This document shows, one piece after another, positions 1 to 12,253 of a DNA stretch of 64,000 bases. This DNA comes from Lagopus muta. Lineage: Eukaryota; Chordata; Aves; Galliformes; Phasianidae. The notes beneath the pieces were generated by a model, which saw nothing but the letters and a program-made list of their open reading frames with translations, searched no databases and was not told where the DNA came from. A program made the translations under genes and the position numbers. The stretch lies in NCBI RefSeq assembly GCF_023343835.1, contig NC_064437.1:6227001-6291000 (forward strand). Reading direction: 5' to 3'. Each line of letters starts with the position of its first letter. Within the stretch, counting starts at the first letter, position 1.

Positions 1-2555
1 AGCCTTATTCTACCTTTTGTAATTCTGTAATTAGTGAGTGCTACATCAGACACTTTTAGAAATGAATTATCTGTGACAAACAAAAGGTTTGGAAGTGTAA
101 GTGAATCTTAACCATTTGCAGTTCACAAATAAAAGAATTCATAGCCAATAGAAAGATAAATGTATGTGTAATGGAAACCTGAATGCAGATGCTTCGTTCT
201 CAACTTCTGTTTTCTTGGTAAAAGATCCACCGTTTATTAAATATGACATTAGCATAGGTTGCAAATTGGGGTGGCGCTGTTTCTACAAACAATCACAGTA
301 ACACATACAGGAGGATTTTAAAGTGATGCATATCTTTTTTTCTTTTGTCTTCTTTCTGAGCTGCTGTTGAGGAAAGGAGTTGTTGAAATATTGCTGCAGA
401 AGAAAAGCAACCTTTCAGCTAACTTGTTTCTGTTAACCTGTTCTGTTTAACTTCTGTTTGATCTCAGCGGGCTGTTTTCTCTCGTTCAACTTTATTTCTG
501 TATTTTGACTTTATATTCTTTACTTTGATACTAGTTTTGTAAATTTATCAAATGTGACTTGAATATTTGTTGAACGTGTTGAAGTCAGTGCTCCCAGGTT
601 CTGTTAGGCCTTTTTTGTTCTAAGACAAGTTTTAGGGCTTTTTTTCCCCTCTTTTGTTCACATTGAAAAATACACTGTCGTTATCAAAACATTGTGGTGA
701 GAATTAACTGGAAGTGTTGAAAGTGGTGGTGTTACTGCCCTCTGGTACATAGACCAGGAGCAGTATAGAAGGTGCATTCTGCCAAAACAAGTGTATCACT
801 CAATTTAAATAAAGCATTTATGATTTTTGTCCTTAAATACTGATTTCAAAAAGCGGGCATCTAGTCATCTCTCTAAATGACATCCTCAGTGCGAGCCATT
901 TTCTGTGTAGAAACGTTAATATTCTCTGCCGTCATTTTCTGCTCTCTTAAACCATGGAATTCACCTCATGTGCTCTGCTGACATGGTTAATGCTCTCGTC
1001 GTTCTACAGACTAATTTTCTAATTCAGCATTAACCTAAAACTGTAACGCTTTTATTGCAGAAGTTATCCCTGATTCCACATTTTCTATCTCCAGGTTCCT
1101 CACATTAGTGGATCATCATCAATGTGATTAATGCGTTAGTTTTAAGTCTAAAGGAATGGCTGTTAATGAATGGAATCCTGTACGATGTGTTGGCTTTTGA
1201 TATTGGCCTTCAGCGCATGATGGTGAAGCTGGGGCTGTCTTTGGCTTTTGAAGAAACTTCCTGCTGTAGACATTGCTGTTCTAAATTCCATTAGAGAACG
1301 TGCAGAGCACAGGTGCTTGTCATGTATTCTCTGCATGAGCACTCCTCAATTTAGTGAGAGTGCCGAGGGAGTTTCTAATGGAGCTACGCTGGGGGTCTGT
1401 TTATTCTTTTTAATGTAGCACAAAAGGACTTTGGCTTTCGTAAACTGTACGTACTCGGTAACGTTAGAAATTTAAAATAAATTTTCAATTACAGTACTAT
1501 TTCTACTAAAAACCATATGATTTCACTCTTCCGTGTGTGGAGAAAAACGAAATCATTGTGACCCGGATTCACAGAAGGACTGAAGCATTTCCTTATTGAG
1601 CCCTGTGGTCAGACTCCTTAAATGATTCAGAGTAAGACTGAGGTTCCCTAGATGAGGTCCACGACAAAAAATGAATCAAACCAAAAACCCTTCAGAATAC
1701 ATGTGAAGAATCGCTGCCAGGCAGAACCAGAAAATGGTTACATGGGCTGACAGAAATGTGGAAGGTAGAGATGTCCAATGGACACTGCTATGCAGTAGAG
1801 CTGGGGGTTCCTGCTCTGTGCCAGCCCAGGGTGCCTTGTGCCACTCGGGGTCCACAGCTCAGAGGCCTTCTGCCAAGACAAGCATCGAGTCCTTTGTTCC
1901 AACGTCTGGCAGCACAAGGCACATCTTTATTTCAGTAGTGGTGGTTTTTCCATCAGTCTCCCCTGAAGTTTTTAACTGAATAGTACTTGACATTGAAGTT
2001 TTCGCAGATTGTGGCCAGCATGGGTCTGGGGAGAAACAAGCCTGAATCTTCAGTGTTTCAGAAGACTGCTGTAAGACCACTATAGCACAGGCTGCTTCTA
2101 ATGTGTGAACTGACTCCCTGCTGTCAGAGCTGTTTGACTGCCGAACAATGTAATTATTTAAGCTTGTTTAGAGGGAGCGTGCAAACAGGAGTCCGATGTT
2201 TCAGGAGAGTGGCTGAGGTGCTTGCCTGGGATGGGCTCTGCGGTCCTTTTCCAGAGACTGTTCACTGCAGTCCACTGCTTGGTGTGTGCATAGCAGTACC
2301 AACAGAAAGCAGAAGATGAAGCAGAGAGTGAAGATGAGAGGAGCACAGAATGTTGCTGCTCCTGCTCCTGTTTGCAATACTCATTTATGTTGGGTTACAC
2401 AGATGTGGGCATGAGCAAAAACTCATGGATACCCTTGCAGAATTGGGGTTTGGTTCAACACCGTTCATAATTTTGAAGACCTCTGTTATACCTTTGTAGT
2501 TCTCTCACCTTTAAATTTGAGGAGCTCTGGGTTAATGTGTCTGCTTCATGTACAG
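1..2555. other. AT-rich intergenic DNA, no gene seen
   Basis: No reading frame here resembles a known protein, and all are short. AATAAA hexamers occur at 808-813 and 1476-1481, but nothing upstream looks like a terminal exon. In human, FAF1 lies upstream of DMRTA2 on the same strand, so this could hold distal FAF1 3' sequence; that is inference only, as no FAF1 coding sequence is visible. A CTCF-like match on the minus strand lies at 737-748. Confidence 0.6.
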
Positions 2556-2675
2556 GGTCAGGCTGGGTGGGGCTCTGAGCAACCTCATCAAGCAGTAGAT
2601 GTCCCTGTTCATTGCAGGGAGTTGGACTAGGTGACCTTTGAAGGTCCCTTCCAACTCAAATGATTCTATGATTCT
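2556..2675 (+). mobile_element. CR1: CR1 LINE, 3' tail fragment
   Basis: The stretch follows the avian CR1 3' untranslated consensus: a gctgggtggggctctgagc segment, then ttggactaggtgacctttg, then aaggtcccttccaactc, ending in the short repeats attctatgattct. CR1 is the dominant non-LTR retrotransposon of birds and nearly all copies are 5'-truncated, as here. It cannot encode reverse transcriptase. The terminal repeats fix the plus orientation. The subfamily was not determined. Confidence 0.93.
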
Positions 2676-5600
2676 CTATTTGTATGTTCTTGCCTTCCCT
2701 GTATCATTTCTAATATGTCCTACCCTGAGTGAATAAATTTCATGCCATCTTCCAGGACAGACAGGACTTGTATCAGGAGCTTACGTGCTGTCCTAGTGAC
2801 ACTGGTGACATCCTTTTATTCCCAGTTCCTTCTCCAATAATTCCTTTTTCTATTTGCCCCTGATTACTACTACACTTTCTCACATAAATATCCACAAAGA
2901 ACCTACAATGTCTGTCTTAGATGTTAACATCTGTTTTAGGAGTGACACCCATCTGTAGAGTCAAGGCTATTCAGACTTCCCCAAATACACGAGCTTTACA
3001 CAAGCATGTTACACGATTGCTGCATATCAAAATACTTTTAGAATGCCTTGCCATTACCTTAAATTTAGCATTCACTCTTGAATTTCAAGCAAATAAAGCA
3101 AATGGTATAAAGATTTTGCTAGCCGAAGTTTGTACCTTAGTCAGCGGTTTTCTCTGTGGATTCTTTATATGTGTAATAAGGGCTGAAGTTGTGCTGCAGC
3201 CTTCATACAATTCAGTTAAAATGTCACTCAACTGCTAGTTACAAAAGTAGGCTTCATTCGTTTTTGTACTGAAAAGAAAACTATTGGTCAGCAAAATCAG
3301 TATTCTGTTCTTATTAGCAATGAATTTTGTGTCCTGTTTTCCCAACTCCATGCTGTGACAGCGTTCCACAGTTCAGTGCTATTCATTTTTGGTCCAGTCA
3401 TCTTGAGTGAGTCGGTATCATTCATTAATGCCTTCACCACACTGCCTATTGTGTTTCCCAGATGCTGTACGAGCACCTTAAATAACACAGGTCCCTACAA
3501 AGATCCCTGGGGACACTGCTGGTAACCCTTCTTGCTGTTAAACCCTGCTTTCTGCTTCCAGCTACCGCTCTCTTATTTCTCTCAAGAAAAGATGTTTCCA
3601 CTGCAGTAAATGTTACTGCAGACAACTAGCTCATCTTTCCTGCAATTGCCCTACTTTCATTAAGTGCTCCTTTTACACCCTGAAAATATGTGAGTCCAAT
3701 TATCTTTCTGGCAGGCTTCCTATTTCTGATATTTTTAATTATCTTTTACACCTTTGGTGGTAGTTCCTCAAGGTCTGTAGGTTGTTTAGTTTTGCTTTGG
3801 TGTGTTCCAGAAGTTAATGGTCATGTTTCTTCCTTCTCCTCACATGAGTCTGTCTTGCAGTTGCATCCTTCCCTGTGCTGGCTTATGTGGCTCAATCACT
3901 GCAGCTTGGGGGATGGGGAAGAGAAAGGGTGAGATTCTGGAGTCCTTTACAAATTAATTATATATGTATTCTGAAGATCTAGGACAGTATCTTCAAATAC
4001 ACTTATTCTTTTAACTGTGACGATTCGATTTCCCTTTGGTATCTTCCTCTTCATGTAGTTTTCTTTGACTGAAAAATTAATTCTGGTGGTTTTCTTCTTT
4101 TAAGTAAAGTACTGAATTTGAATATATTTTCATTTACCACAGAAAGTGTTTGGTGTCATTTTTATTGCTTCTGTACTGTATTTAAGCTATTCTTGCAGTC
4201 TTCATTAGTGTCACTTGGTAGCATTCATAACTACATCCTATTCCTGATCTTGCCTTCCCAAAATTTACTGAGATTGAAAACTTGTTTGAAACTTCAAGTT
4301 CTGCTGAAGCCATTTTAAGTGTTTCACTATTATTCTAATGTGCACATAGAAACATTTCCCGTTTAGTCAGATCCATTTGCCCTTTTTATGTGCCCTGATT
4401 GATTCAAACTTTTGTTTGTGTAAGGAAAAGGAAGCATTTCCTAGAAGTGGTGGCAACAGAGAGAAGAGATTTTTGGACCACTGTCATAAACTGACATCTA
4501 CAGAGGAACTGAAATGATTTTGGGATCTGTTTCCAAATACCCAGGGATCTTTTCAGCTTGACTTCAGGTGTTACTTCACCTTTCTTGTTTTGTTTTGTTT
4601 TTACTGTAAGTACAATCAGATAGATGCAGAGAGCTCTTACTGAAAAATACTTCTGCATCTTTGTGATTTAGGCAAAGGAGAATAGCAAGGCATTGTGTGG
4701 CTGCTGAATCGTGCAATGCAGCAGGAAAATGAAATGAACTGACACTTAGAGGATCACAATTCCTTGTAAAATTTGTGCAGTTCATTTTAACTTTCAGTTT
4801 ACTGTTGTTCACTGATCACATGCAAGAATGTTTTATGCACGTGAATTGAAAGCATCAAAGTATTCTCAACTGGAAAGTCTTAGTAGATGCAAAGCTTTCC
4901 CTTCTTGGTACGAGCAATTTCAAGGCAAATGTGCTGTTTACTCCTCAGACAAAATACTGTGGCAGATACCGAATTCCTTCATTGTTACCAGTATTTTAGA
5001 TGTTTTCAAAGGGTTTTTTTTTTTTCCTTCAGATAAAGTTTATTATCACATTTGCCTCCTTTTCACGAGGTAATCACAGTACAGGAGATATATTTCATAT
5101 CAACCAAAAAGGACCATATTCAGAAGAGGATACACTCTAACCTCTTTAATCTCTTCTCTTGAGAACTCCCAGTTTTGCTTAAGAAACACCTTCCTGTTTT
5201 TATTAGTGTTTATTCAGCTCCCATCGCTGTTTGCTTCCGGAATCAAACTGATTTCCTTCTGTACAATTACCATAACTAAATCCAATATTGCTACTTTTTG
5301 TTTCTTTTTTTTTTTTTTTTAGTTGAAACAAAAATGCTACTAATAACAGCAATAATTGTTGAGCAAAGAAGTGAAGTTACCACTATTTAATTCCACTCTA
5401 GTGGCCATTTGGTGCCTGATTCATTGAGGTCAAATTTATCAAATACTACAAAGATGTAGTAAAATAATTTCCCATCAGCAGAGCTCTCTCCTTAGGAGAC
5501 CAATTAAACTAACTTTGCTGCATCTACGCACTCCTGGGTTTGTGAAAGGGGCTGGGCACAGCAGGACGAGAATCAAGCTCACAAATGAAGAGCAGTCAAC

Positions 5601-6234
5601 AGAGTGATATGGAAGGAAATTGTACTGTCAAAATGCTACTGAAGAGTAAAGCATTGTTACAGAAATATTGTTGCTTGATCTTTCCCTTTAGAATTCCAGT
5701 TTCTGTTGGGTTTCCTCTTTGAAGAGATGGTTAAAAACATGATACAAATGAAGGTTATTTTTTTAAATTGCTGGCTCCTGAGAATTCTATAGCAAGGAGG
5801 AAGCGGAACTGAAAGAACTCAAAGAGTAATTTGGGCTTTTCTTTAAAAATCTTCCTGTTACCATAATCACAGCTATTTTTAATTGCAGCCAATGCACTTG
5901 TTTCAAATAGGCGAGGGAAAATAACAACAAAAAAGATTGCCAGCTTATTTATATCACCAAGGAAAAGACCTAACAAAGGTGGTAGGATTCATATTAGTTT
6001 AACAGATTAAGACCAAAGACTTCATGCACTCTGTACAACGTGGTGGTGTTTGTATACACCATTGCTTAACCACTGCAGGAAAAATGTTCTCAACTGAAGG
6101 GGAAATAAATGATTTTTGGAGAATATATTGTTATCAACAACGAAGAAAGAGGTCTTGTTCTTATACAATGGTACTATCCAAACCTGTAATTACACGGGAG
6201 AAAATTACATTTCAACGAGGAGCTGCTGGAACTT
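2676..6234. other. AT-rich intergenic DNA, no gene seen
   Basis: About 3.5 kb with only short unrecognised reading frames, T-rich runs (for example around 5018 and 5308-5322) and no repeat I can name. Composition changes sharply near 6235, where the CpG-rich domain starts. Confidence 0.55.
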
Positions 6235-6425
6235 CTCAACGCGAGCCCTAGGTTCGTAGCGCGTGATCTCGGGGACTGAAGGCTCTGCTGCAGCGCTGCA
6301 CACCACGAAGGGGAGCAAAGCCCGCACGCAGCCCGCCTCTCGCTGGAGGCTTTCTTTGCACTTTGCGCTGTCTGCGTTCACGGAAGACCTCGCAGGGTAA
6401 ACTGTGCCTTTCTTCACCCGGAAGG

Positions 6426-6459
<34 letters not shown>

Positions 6460-7300
6460 AAAACAGAACAAAACTTTTTCAGGTTTGCCTGCTTTGTTTT
6501 GGTTTGATTTTACTTTCTGTGGTGACGATGTCGTTCAGCGTCTTCTGAATTCAGCCCTTTCGGGTAATTCGGGTACTAGCAGGCGCCCGCTCGGGCTTCT
6601 ACACGAAGCTGTCACCGCTCCCCGTTTTTCCCGCCGCTGTCCACCGGCAGCACGTGGTGGAGCTGAGGAGCGGGGTGCTGCGGGACCCTGCGATGCCACC
6701 TCCGTGCCCCCACCTCCCGCAGCCTCGGGCCGCCCTTTCCCTCCGTGTTTCCTGCGCCGACCGGACGCTTCCCGGCGCCTCTCGCGCTTTGCTACCGGGA
6801 TCGGCCTTCCCGCCTCCTGCCGGCGCGAGGGGCGCCGAGGGTTCCGCCCTCAGAGCCCTCACAGAGCGCTGGGCGGGAAAACCGCTTCTCGGGCGGGGAG
6901 CGGCGACTGGGGAGCCCTCGGTACACGGCGGGATGAGGGAAAGCCGCAGGCGAACCGCGGCCTCGCACCTCGGGCTGCCTCGTGGGGAGGCGGGAAGGGA
7001 AGCTCTCCCTCGCGAGGCGGCTCGTATTCATCCGAGATTGCGGGGCTGCCGGGGCAACGAGCGGCGGGGTGGGGAGGGAGGATCCTCGGGCAAATCCGAG
7101 AGGAGCCGTCAGCGCCGCGAATCAAAACGGAAGGCTGAGCGCGCCTTTCGGGCAGCGGAGCGGTTGGGCCGGGCAGCAGCCGGCGGGGCCCTTTGCTACG
7201 CCCTGCCTCGCTCCTTCGTTCCCCGCGACGCTTTGCGGCTCGACACGCTCGGAATCAGAGCGGTTGTGACATTTCGGTGGCGGCTCATTGTGCGGAGCAC
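6235..7300. other. CpG-rich island, left edge of the DMRTA2 CpG domain
   Basis: Dense CpG and G+C-rich sequence follows directly on AT-rich DNA. Long overlapping open frames on both strands (up to 244 codons at 6404-7138) are rich in Arg, Ala, Gly and Pro, as expected from scarce stop codons in GC-rich DNA; none resembles a known protein. Such islands around developmental genes are often Polycomb-bound or act as alternative or antisense promoters. No transcript can be inferred from sequence alone. Confidence 0.7.
6426..6457 (+). repeat. poly(A) run, 32 bases
   Basis: An uninterrupted run of 32 adenines inside the left CpG island. No retroelement body was recognised on its 5' side, so it may be a plain mononucleotide repeat rather than a retroposon tail. 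Confidence 0.95.
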
Positions 7301-8690
7301 TTAAAGTTTAAAAAACAAGCCCCATAGAAGCGGAGGGGCTTAAAGCAGCCCCCTTTGTGGGGCGAGACACAGAGTTTTGATTCGGGACAATGGTGTTTCT
7401 CAAATTTCTTCCAAAAACCTGCACCCCATCTGTGATCTCAATGAAATCGCTTTTCTCTCTGCCTTCAATTCATTTGGCAAAGGCGAAGCAGATGCGTGGG
7501 ACGGGGTCTGAATTTTAATCATTCCGTTTTACCTGAAACAAAACGGCCGGTCCTTTTTACCATGTGTTTGAAGTTAGGGGACGGGCAGGGGGAATATCAA
7601 ATATCATTAAAAAGCCCTCGGATCGTTAGCGAGCTGACGAGAGCCTCGCTAATGAAGCTCGCGGAGTGCCCCGTGGCGAAGTGCCGGAGCGGAGCGGAGC
7701 GGAGCGGAGCGGAGCGGAGCGGAGCGGAGCGTCCCCGGCTCAGCCCCGCGCCGCCGCTGCCCGCTACCTGCGCGCCGTGCCCGTGGGGCTGCGGCACCCG
7801 CGCGCGTCCCGGCGGAGCCCCGCAGAGTCCCGCGGGCTCCGGGCCGTGCTGGGAGCGCGGAGTCCCCCGGCACAGCGCGTTTAGCCGGCGATAAGGTGCG
7901 AAGGGAGAATCGTCTGTCGCTTTAATCCGTGCCCGAGGGGCTGGGAAATAAAAAGAGAGAGAAGGGGAGGGTGGGGGGAGTGGGGAAGGAATGGACTCAA
8001 AGAGGCGAAAATCCACGCAACCGCTGGGGGAATGCCGGGGCGCAGCTCTGCTCCCGTTCGCCCCGCCGGCTGGCAACGAGTCGGCGACAAACGCCCTGCC
8101 AGGGCCGGCAGGGAGACAGAAGGGTCCCACCCCGCACGGCACCCCACTGCCGCTCCTTCCTCTCCCCCGGGAAGCCGCAGCCCCGAGGGACCCAACCTCG
8201 GGTTGTGGGTTTTTGCTCTGGCGCGCGGGGTGGAGGTGCTGAGGGGGTGAGAACAACTACGCTGCGTGCGCCGTTCTCCCGTCCGTATGTGTGCGTGTGG
8301 ATGGGCACAAGCGCCGAGAGAAAAGAAATTTTAGAGTAACAACTAAAGGCTTTCTTGTGCAGTTATTTTAAGGGCTTTGTTCAGTGCCTGAAGGGGGATG
8401 CGCCCATTTGTTCGGGAGGGGATTCATCACATGCCCCTTTCATGTGAACCAGAGGTTAACAACCTAATGAGCACTTGGTGAAGAGATGAAGCGTGTAAAG
8501 AGCCCGATTTTCCCAAATCCCGGCCTGCCGTCTCGGGGCTCCGCCGCTCCAACCTCCGCCGCCGGGTCGGCCTCGCAGCCCCGGCCTCGGCGCTCGGGCG
8601 GGCGGCGGCAGCCAGCGGCCCCTGCGCAGTGCCCCGCCGGGAGCCGGGGTCGGCCCCGCCGCTACATATGTTGGGTCAGGTCTGCCCATT
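7301..8690. other. CpG-rich non-coding sequence
   Basis: CpG-rich DNA with a less GC-rich part at 7301-7630 and again near 8331-8500. Open frames on both strands are compositional. It contains the GGAGC pentanucleotide repeat listed separately. No exon-like conserved protein was recognised. Confidence 0.6.
7686..7730 (+). repeat. GGAGC pentanucleotide repeat, 9 perfect copies
   Basis: Nine perfect tandem copies of a 5-base unit (45 bases). The unit length is not a multiple of three, so its apparent peptide repeat (GAERS-like) cycles through all frames and is not evidence of coding. Confidence 0.97.
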
Positions 8691-8797
8691 GTCAGCGCGT
8701 GAAAAGGTGTAAAAACTCCATCGGCTGTAGCTTTTTTAAAGGGAGGGCTTACCCTGGATTTGTTGCATAATGGATTGTGTTGTGTTTTTTTTGTTGG

Positions 8798-8822
8798 TTT
8801 TTTTTTTTTTTTTTTTTTTTTT
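8798..8822 (+). repeat. poly(T) run, 25 bases
   Basis: An uninterrupted run of 25 thymines directly before the AT-rich homeodomain-site block at 8823. Confidence 0.95.
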
Positions 8823-8936
8823 AAAGTAGAGGGTTGAATTAAAACTGTTCCCTAGTCACTTTTAATTAGACCACTCTATTTAATTAGCAAAGTTGAAACT
8901 TGCAATTAAAATTAGCTTAGTTTAGCACATATTAAA
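8823..8936. promoter_or_regulatory. candidate conserved enhancer, TAATTA-rich
   Basis: A sharply bounded AT-rich block between CpG-rich flanks, about 4.6 kb upstream of the DMRTA2 start codon. It holds two TAATTA homeodomain cores (8863-8868 and 8881-8886) plus further ATTAA and AATTA cores. Vertebrate developmental enhancers often look like this, but conservation could not be measured here. Confidence 0.4.
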
Positions 8937-9414
8937 GGAAATGGGGGACACGGCTCCGGCTCGTGCTAAAGCCAAGTGGAGGCGAAATGGCGCAGTTCGC
9001 GTGGAAGCGGCGGTGTTCGGACTGCCGAGCGCGGGCCGCTCCCGGTTCCGTAACACCGGCCCTGGGCAGCAGCACCCCGACCCCAATTGCGCCGTCGGGA
9101 GACGGAAGCGGCTCCCTCCGGGCTGCAAGCGCAGGGAGGGGTGTTGGTAAAGCCCGAAAGCCCCGTGCTGAGGTCAGCAGCCCGAGCGGGGTGACGTGGA
9201 GCCCCGATTTACCGCTTATTCCCTTCCACGAGTCTCCCTCCCTCGTCTCTTTTTCCTCCCCCACTGGGAGCGGGGAAATGGAGTTAATAATGTTTCGGAT
9301 AGAGGAGAAGTCCGGGCCGACGGGACCCCCTCCGAAGCGCCCCGCCCGGGACCGGGACTCGGCGGGGCCGGGAGGAATGCGCGTCCTTCCTGCTGGGGGA
9401 GGGTAATTTCCATC
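8937..9414. other. CpG-rich non-coding sequence
   Basis: A CpG-rich stretch between two AT-rich candidate enhancers. Frames on both strands are open by composition only, with no recognisable protein. Confidence 0.55.
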
Positions 9415-9600
9415 CGTGTAATATTGGTTTGGGGATAATTACTTTTAATGTCAAAAAGATTTAGTTTAATATCATCTCTATTAGGCTGCTGGGCGGATAA
9501 TTAAAAGTGAAGATGATAGCAGCAGGGAAACAGATGGCATTTGCTTACTTTGATTCAGTAGGTAAATAATGAAAAAGTCAATGGCAAACCCCCTAGAACA
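9415..9600. promoter_or_regulatory. candidate conserved enhancer with repeated GGATAATTA
   Basis: An AT-rich block about 4 kb upstream of the DMRTA2 start. The 9-mer GGATAATTA occurs twice in direct orientation (9433-9441 and 9495-9503). A CAGATG E-box of the proneural bHLH type lies near 9531, with several other ATTA/TAAT cores. Homeodomain plus E-box content suits a neural enhancer. This is inference from motif content. Confidence 0.42.
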
Positions 9601-9940
9601 ATTGAAACCTTCGAGAGCACCAACATTAGCGGGTACTTACAAACCGTCTTCCGCTAAGAACGAGATGAAAATACATGAATCGAGAACTATATTTCTCTGG
9701 GCTGCTTCCGGCCGTGCGTGTCTGTCTTCCCGGCCCGGCAGCCAATGGCCGCGCTCTTTTTAATTAAGATTTTACGGCTGTAATTGGGGGAAGATGCGAC
9801 CGCACCGCTGCGTGCGGCCCTCTCCAAGTTTTACACGGAGCTGCGGTGCACGGGGAGGGTTTGTGGGGAAACCGAGCGGGAGCGAGGAGAGGAATAAACA
9901 GCGGGAAAACAGAAAACATGTACTAAATTACCGACTGAGG
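9601..9940. other. mixed-composition non-coding sequence
   Basis: No gene is seen. A CCAAT pentamer near 9742 and a palindromic TTAATTAA at 9760-9767 are the only motifs of note. Confidence 0.45.
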
Positions 9941-10024
9941 AAAGAAACAAAAACAAAAACAAAAACAGAAACAAAAGAAAAAGAAAAAAAAAAAAAAAAG
10001 GAAAGAAAGAAAAGAATGAAAAAG
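9941..10024 (+). repeat. A-rich low-complexity tract
   Basis: Repeats of the form CAAAAA grade into an A run and then GAAA units. A Lys-rich open frame crossing it (9794-10267) is a by-product of the repeat. Confidence 0.9.
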
Positions 10025-11200
10025 CTCATGTTGAGTTGTGTCGAGCTGTCAGGCTGTGCAGCGCTGTTTTGGAGGCTGCCAGACCCGGCACAGCGGATCA
10101 CGAAGGGCACACGCGGCTCCGCAGCCGCTGCCGGGACCGCTCGTCCTCCCGCCGTCCCGCGAATGGGCCGCGGCCGAACCGCGCTGTGGGCTTCGGGGCC
10201 GCGGTTCGAGACAGACCCCAGGGGTGCCCGGACGTCGCCCCGTGCCTCGTCAGGGGATGCGGGGTAGCGGCCCCTTCCGCACGCGCACGCGGCACTGTGG
10301 GCCGGGACGCGGCTGAGGGAATCCCGACCGCCCCAAAGCGCGGCTTTGTGTCCGGGCTGACCCGCAGCCAACGCGGGTTTTGTGCGAATAAAACCAAAGG
10401 TGCGCTCCGCTCGTCCTGCTTCACAGGTCTGGGGATTGTGAGAGCTCCCGAGGCGTTGGAAGGAATGGTTACTGTTAAAATACCGCTGAAAAGTGACAGT
10501 CAGGGTCCGGGCTCGTGTTTTTTCGGGACACTTTTTACGAAAGCGGCGAGAATAATTGAAACCCGTTTGGAAACGTCGCTTTGGGCGGCCGGGGCTGGGA
10601 GGAAGCGGCAGCGGGATTCGGGAGTCGTCTGGGGCCGCGCTGGGACGGGAAGCAGGCCGGGCCGGTAAGGGGCAGCCCTGCCGCCGGGAGCCTTCCTGGG
10701 GCTGCGGAGAGAGCAGGGCGTGGGAACCCGTTAAAATGTCGTGGTGGAGCCGGGCAGCTCTGACAGACGTCTGCGGCGTTGCTGAGTCCCAGGACTGCGG
10801 TCTATATTCCTGCGATGAATATACATATTTTTTCTAAACAACAGTTGAGTATTTCGGTGTTTCATTCGTACTAAGAGCAATATTTGAAAGCAAACAAACA
10901 AACACAAACCAACCCACGCCCGGGGAAACGTTGGGGATGGGAGTGTCTGCAGGGCTGCCCTGGGACGGAGGCGAGGAGGACGCAGCGGTGTCCGAGCGCA
11001 GAGCGCTGCGTTCCGCCGTGCCGAGCTCACACCGGCACCGCCGCGTGCATCGGCCCCGGAGCGGTGCGCTGCCGGGATGGAGGAGCCGCGCAGTGCTCGC
11101 GAAGCTGAAAGCCCATCGCCGTTTGCAATCTGACCTTAGAGTGAGGCTCCAGCAGCAATCGCGGCTGAGCAGCTTCGTGACTTTCTTTTATTTCTTATTT
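10025..11200. other. CpG-rich non-coding sequence
   Basis: CpG-rich DNA about 2.3-3.5 kb upstream of the DMRTA2 start, with an AT-rich dip near 10800-10910. The overlapping Arg/Gly/Ala/Pro-rich frames on both strands show no recognisable domain. Confidence 0.55.
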
Positions 11201-12239
11201 TTTCCCCCGTGGCTATTTCCAAAATAGATCACTTATAACCGCCGTGAACGGCACGAAAACCTCAGCTCTTTCGCTCATAGCGAAGCTGAAAGAAAAGAGA
11301 AGTGGGAAGAGAACGGACCGCGTCCGGTGCCACCGACTGCTGCGGCAGAGCGGGGGGGAACGGGATCTGCGGGAAAATAACAGCAAAACCACAGCAAAGT
11401 GCCGGGAGAAAGAGGGGACTTTTTCCTGCTCTCTCTCCGTACTGAGCCGACACAAGTCAATATTTTAAATGTTCCTCATCTGCCTGATGGAGTTCTACGA
11501 AATCCCACTGAAATCGGTTGAGCGGAGAAATTTTCCCAAGAGGGTAAAATAGTGTTTGCAAATAAAATTACATGGGGTATTTTCACGGCTGTGTTAAATA
11601 AAGGTGTTATAACACCCACATCACGGGTGCGGGCGGCAGCTGCACACACGAAAAGTCAGTGGGAAAGTGCTCATTTCGTAAAGAGAAATAAAAAAAAACA
11701 GCAAGAGAACGATGAAAGTGTAATAAAAATATCAAAAGTTGGAGGGATGCGCTGCTTTGCAGAGGTACTTCTCGTAAGCACGGGCTGTGACAGAAGGGAA
11801 GGGGCAGCGGAGCGGCACCGAGCGCTGCTATCCCTGCAGCGGCCCTCCGCAGCTCTCCGCGGAAAGTGCGCGGCTGCGGGCCGGGGGCAGCGGGGTAAGG
11901 TGCGGGGAAAAGCAAGGGAAAGGGATGCGAAGAGAAGCAGGGCACGGTAAGGCAAGCTAAGCAAAGCAGAGCAAAGCAGAGCAAGTAAGGCAAGGCGAGG
12001 CCAGGCGCTTCGCTCGTGCCCGCTCCGTGTGGGCAGCGCGGCCCCGGGCGGCTCAGAGCAGCTCCCAGCCAGATCCCATTCTAGGGAAGGAGCTGCGGAG
12101 CTGGGAACGAGGGGCAAAAAAATGCCGCGGAGCCCGAAGGCGTCCCGTGGGAAGCGGTGGTGCGAGCCCTCAGGCAGCGGGAGCCGACGTTACCCGCCGA
12201 ACCTCCCGTGCTGTTACCCCCCTCCCCGAGCGGCGAGGG
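11201..12239. other. non-coding, AT-rich first half then CpG-rich
   Basis: 11201-11760 is moderately AT-rich with A-rich patches. 11761-12239 is again CpG-rich and includes an imperfect GCAAA/GCAGA-type low-complexity stretch around 11940-12000. No gene was recognised. Confidence 0.5.
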
Positions 12240-12247
12240 TGACGTCA
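12240..12247. promoter_or_regulatory. perfect CRE octamer TGACGTCA
   Basis: A full palindromic cAMP-response element (CREB/ATF site) in CpG-rich DNA about 1.27 kb upstream of the DMRTA2 start codon. The match is exact; function is not shown by sequence. It directly precedes the GGTTAAT repeat. Confidence 0.55.
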
Positions 12248-12253
12248 AAGTGG

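Noticed and set aside
6404..7304. Long frames (244 and 216 codons) in the left CpG island
   Set aside because: The frames overlap one another on both strands, begin in or near a poly(A) run, and are Arg/Ala/Pro-rich without any conserved motif. This is expected from GC-rich non-coding DNA.
7496..8339. Several 100-220 codon frames around the GGAGC repeat
   Set aside because: Open in most frames on both strands because of composition, with no domain and no splice or start support.
10200..10215. GGTTCGAGA-like tRNA B box
   Set aside because: No A box or cloverleaf stems at the correct spacing.
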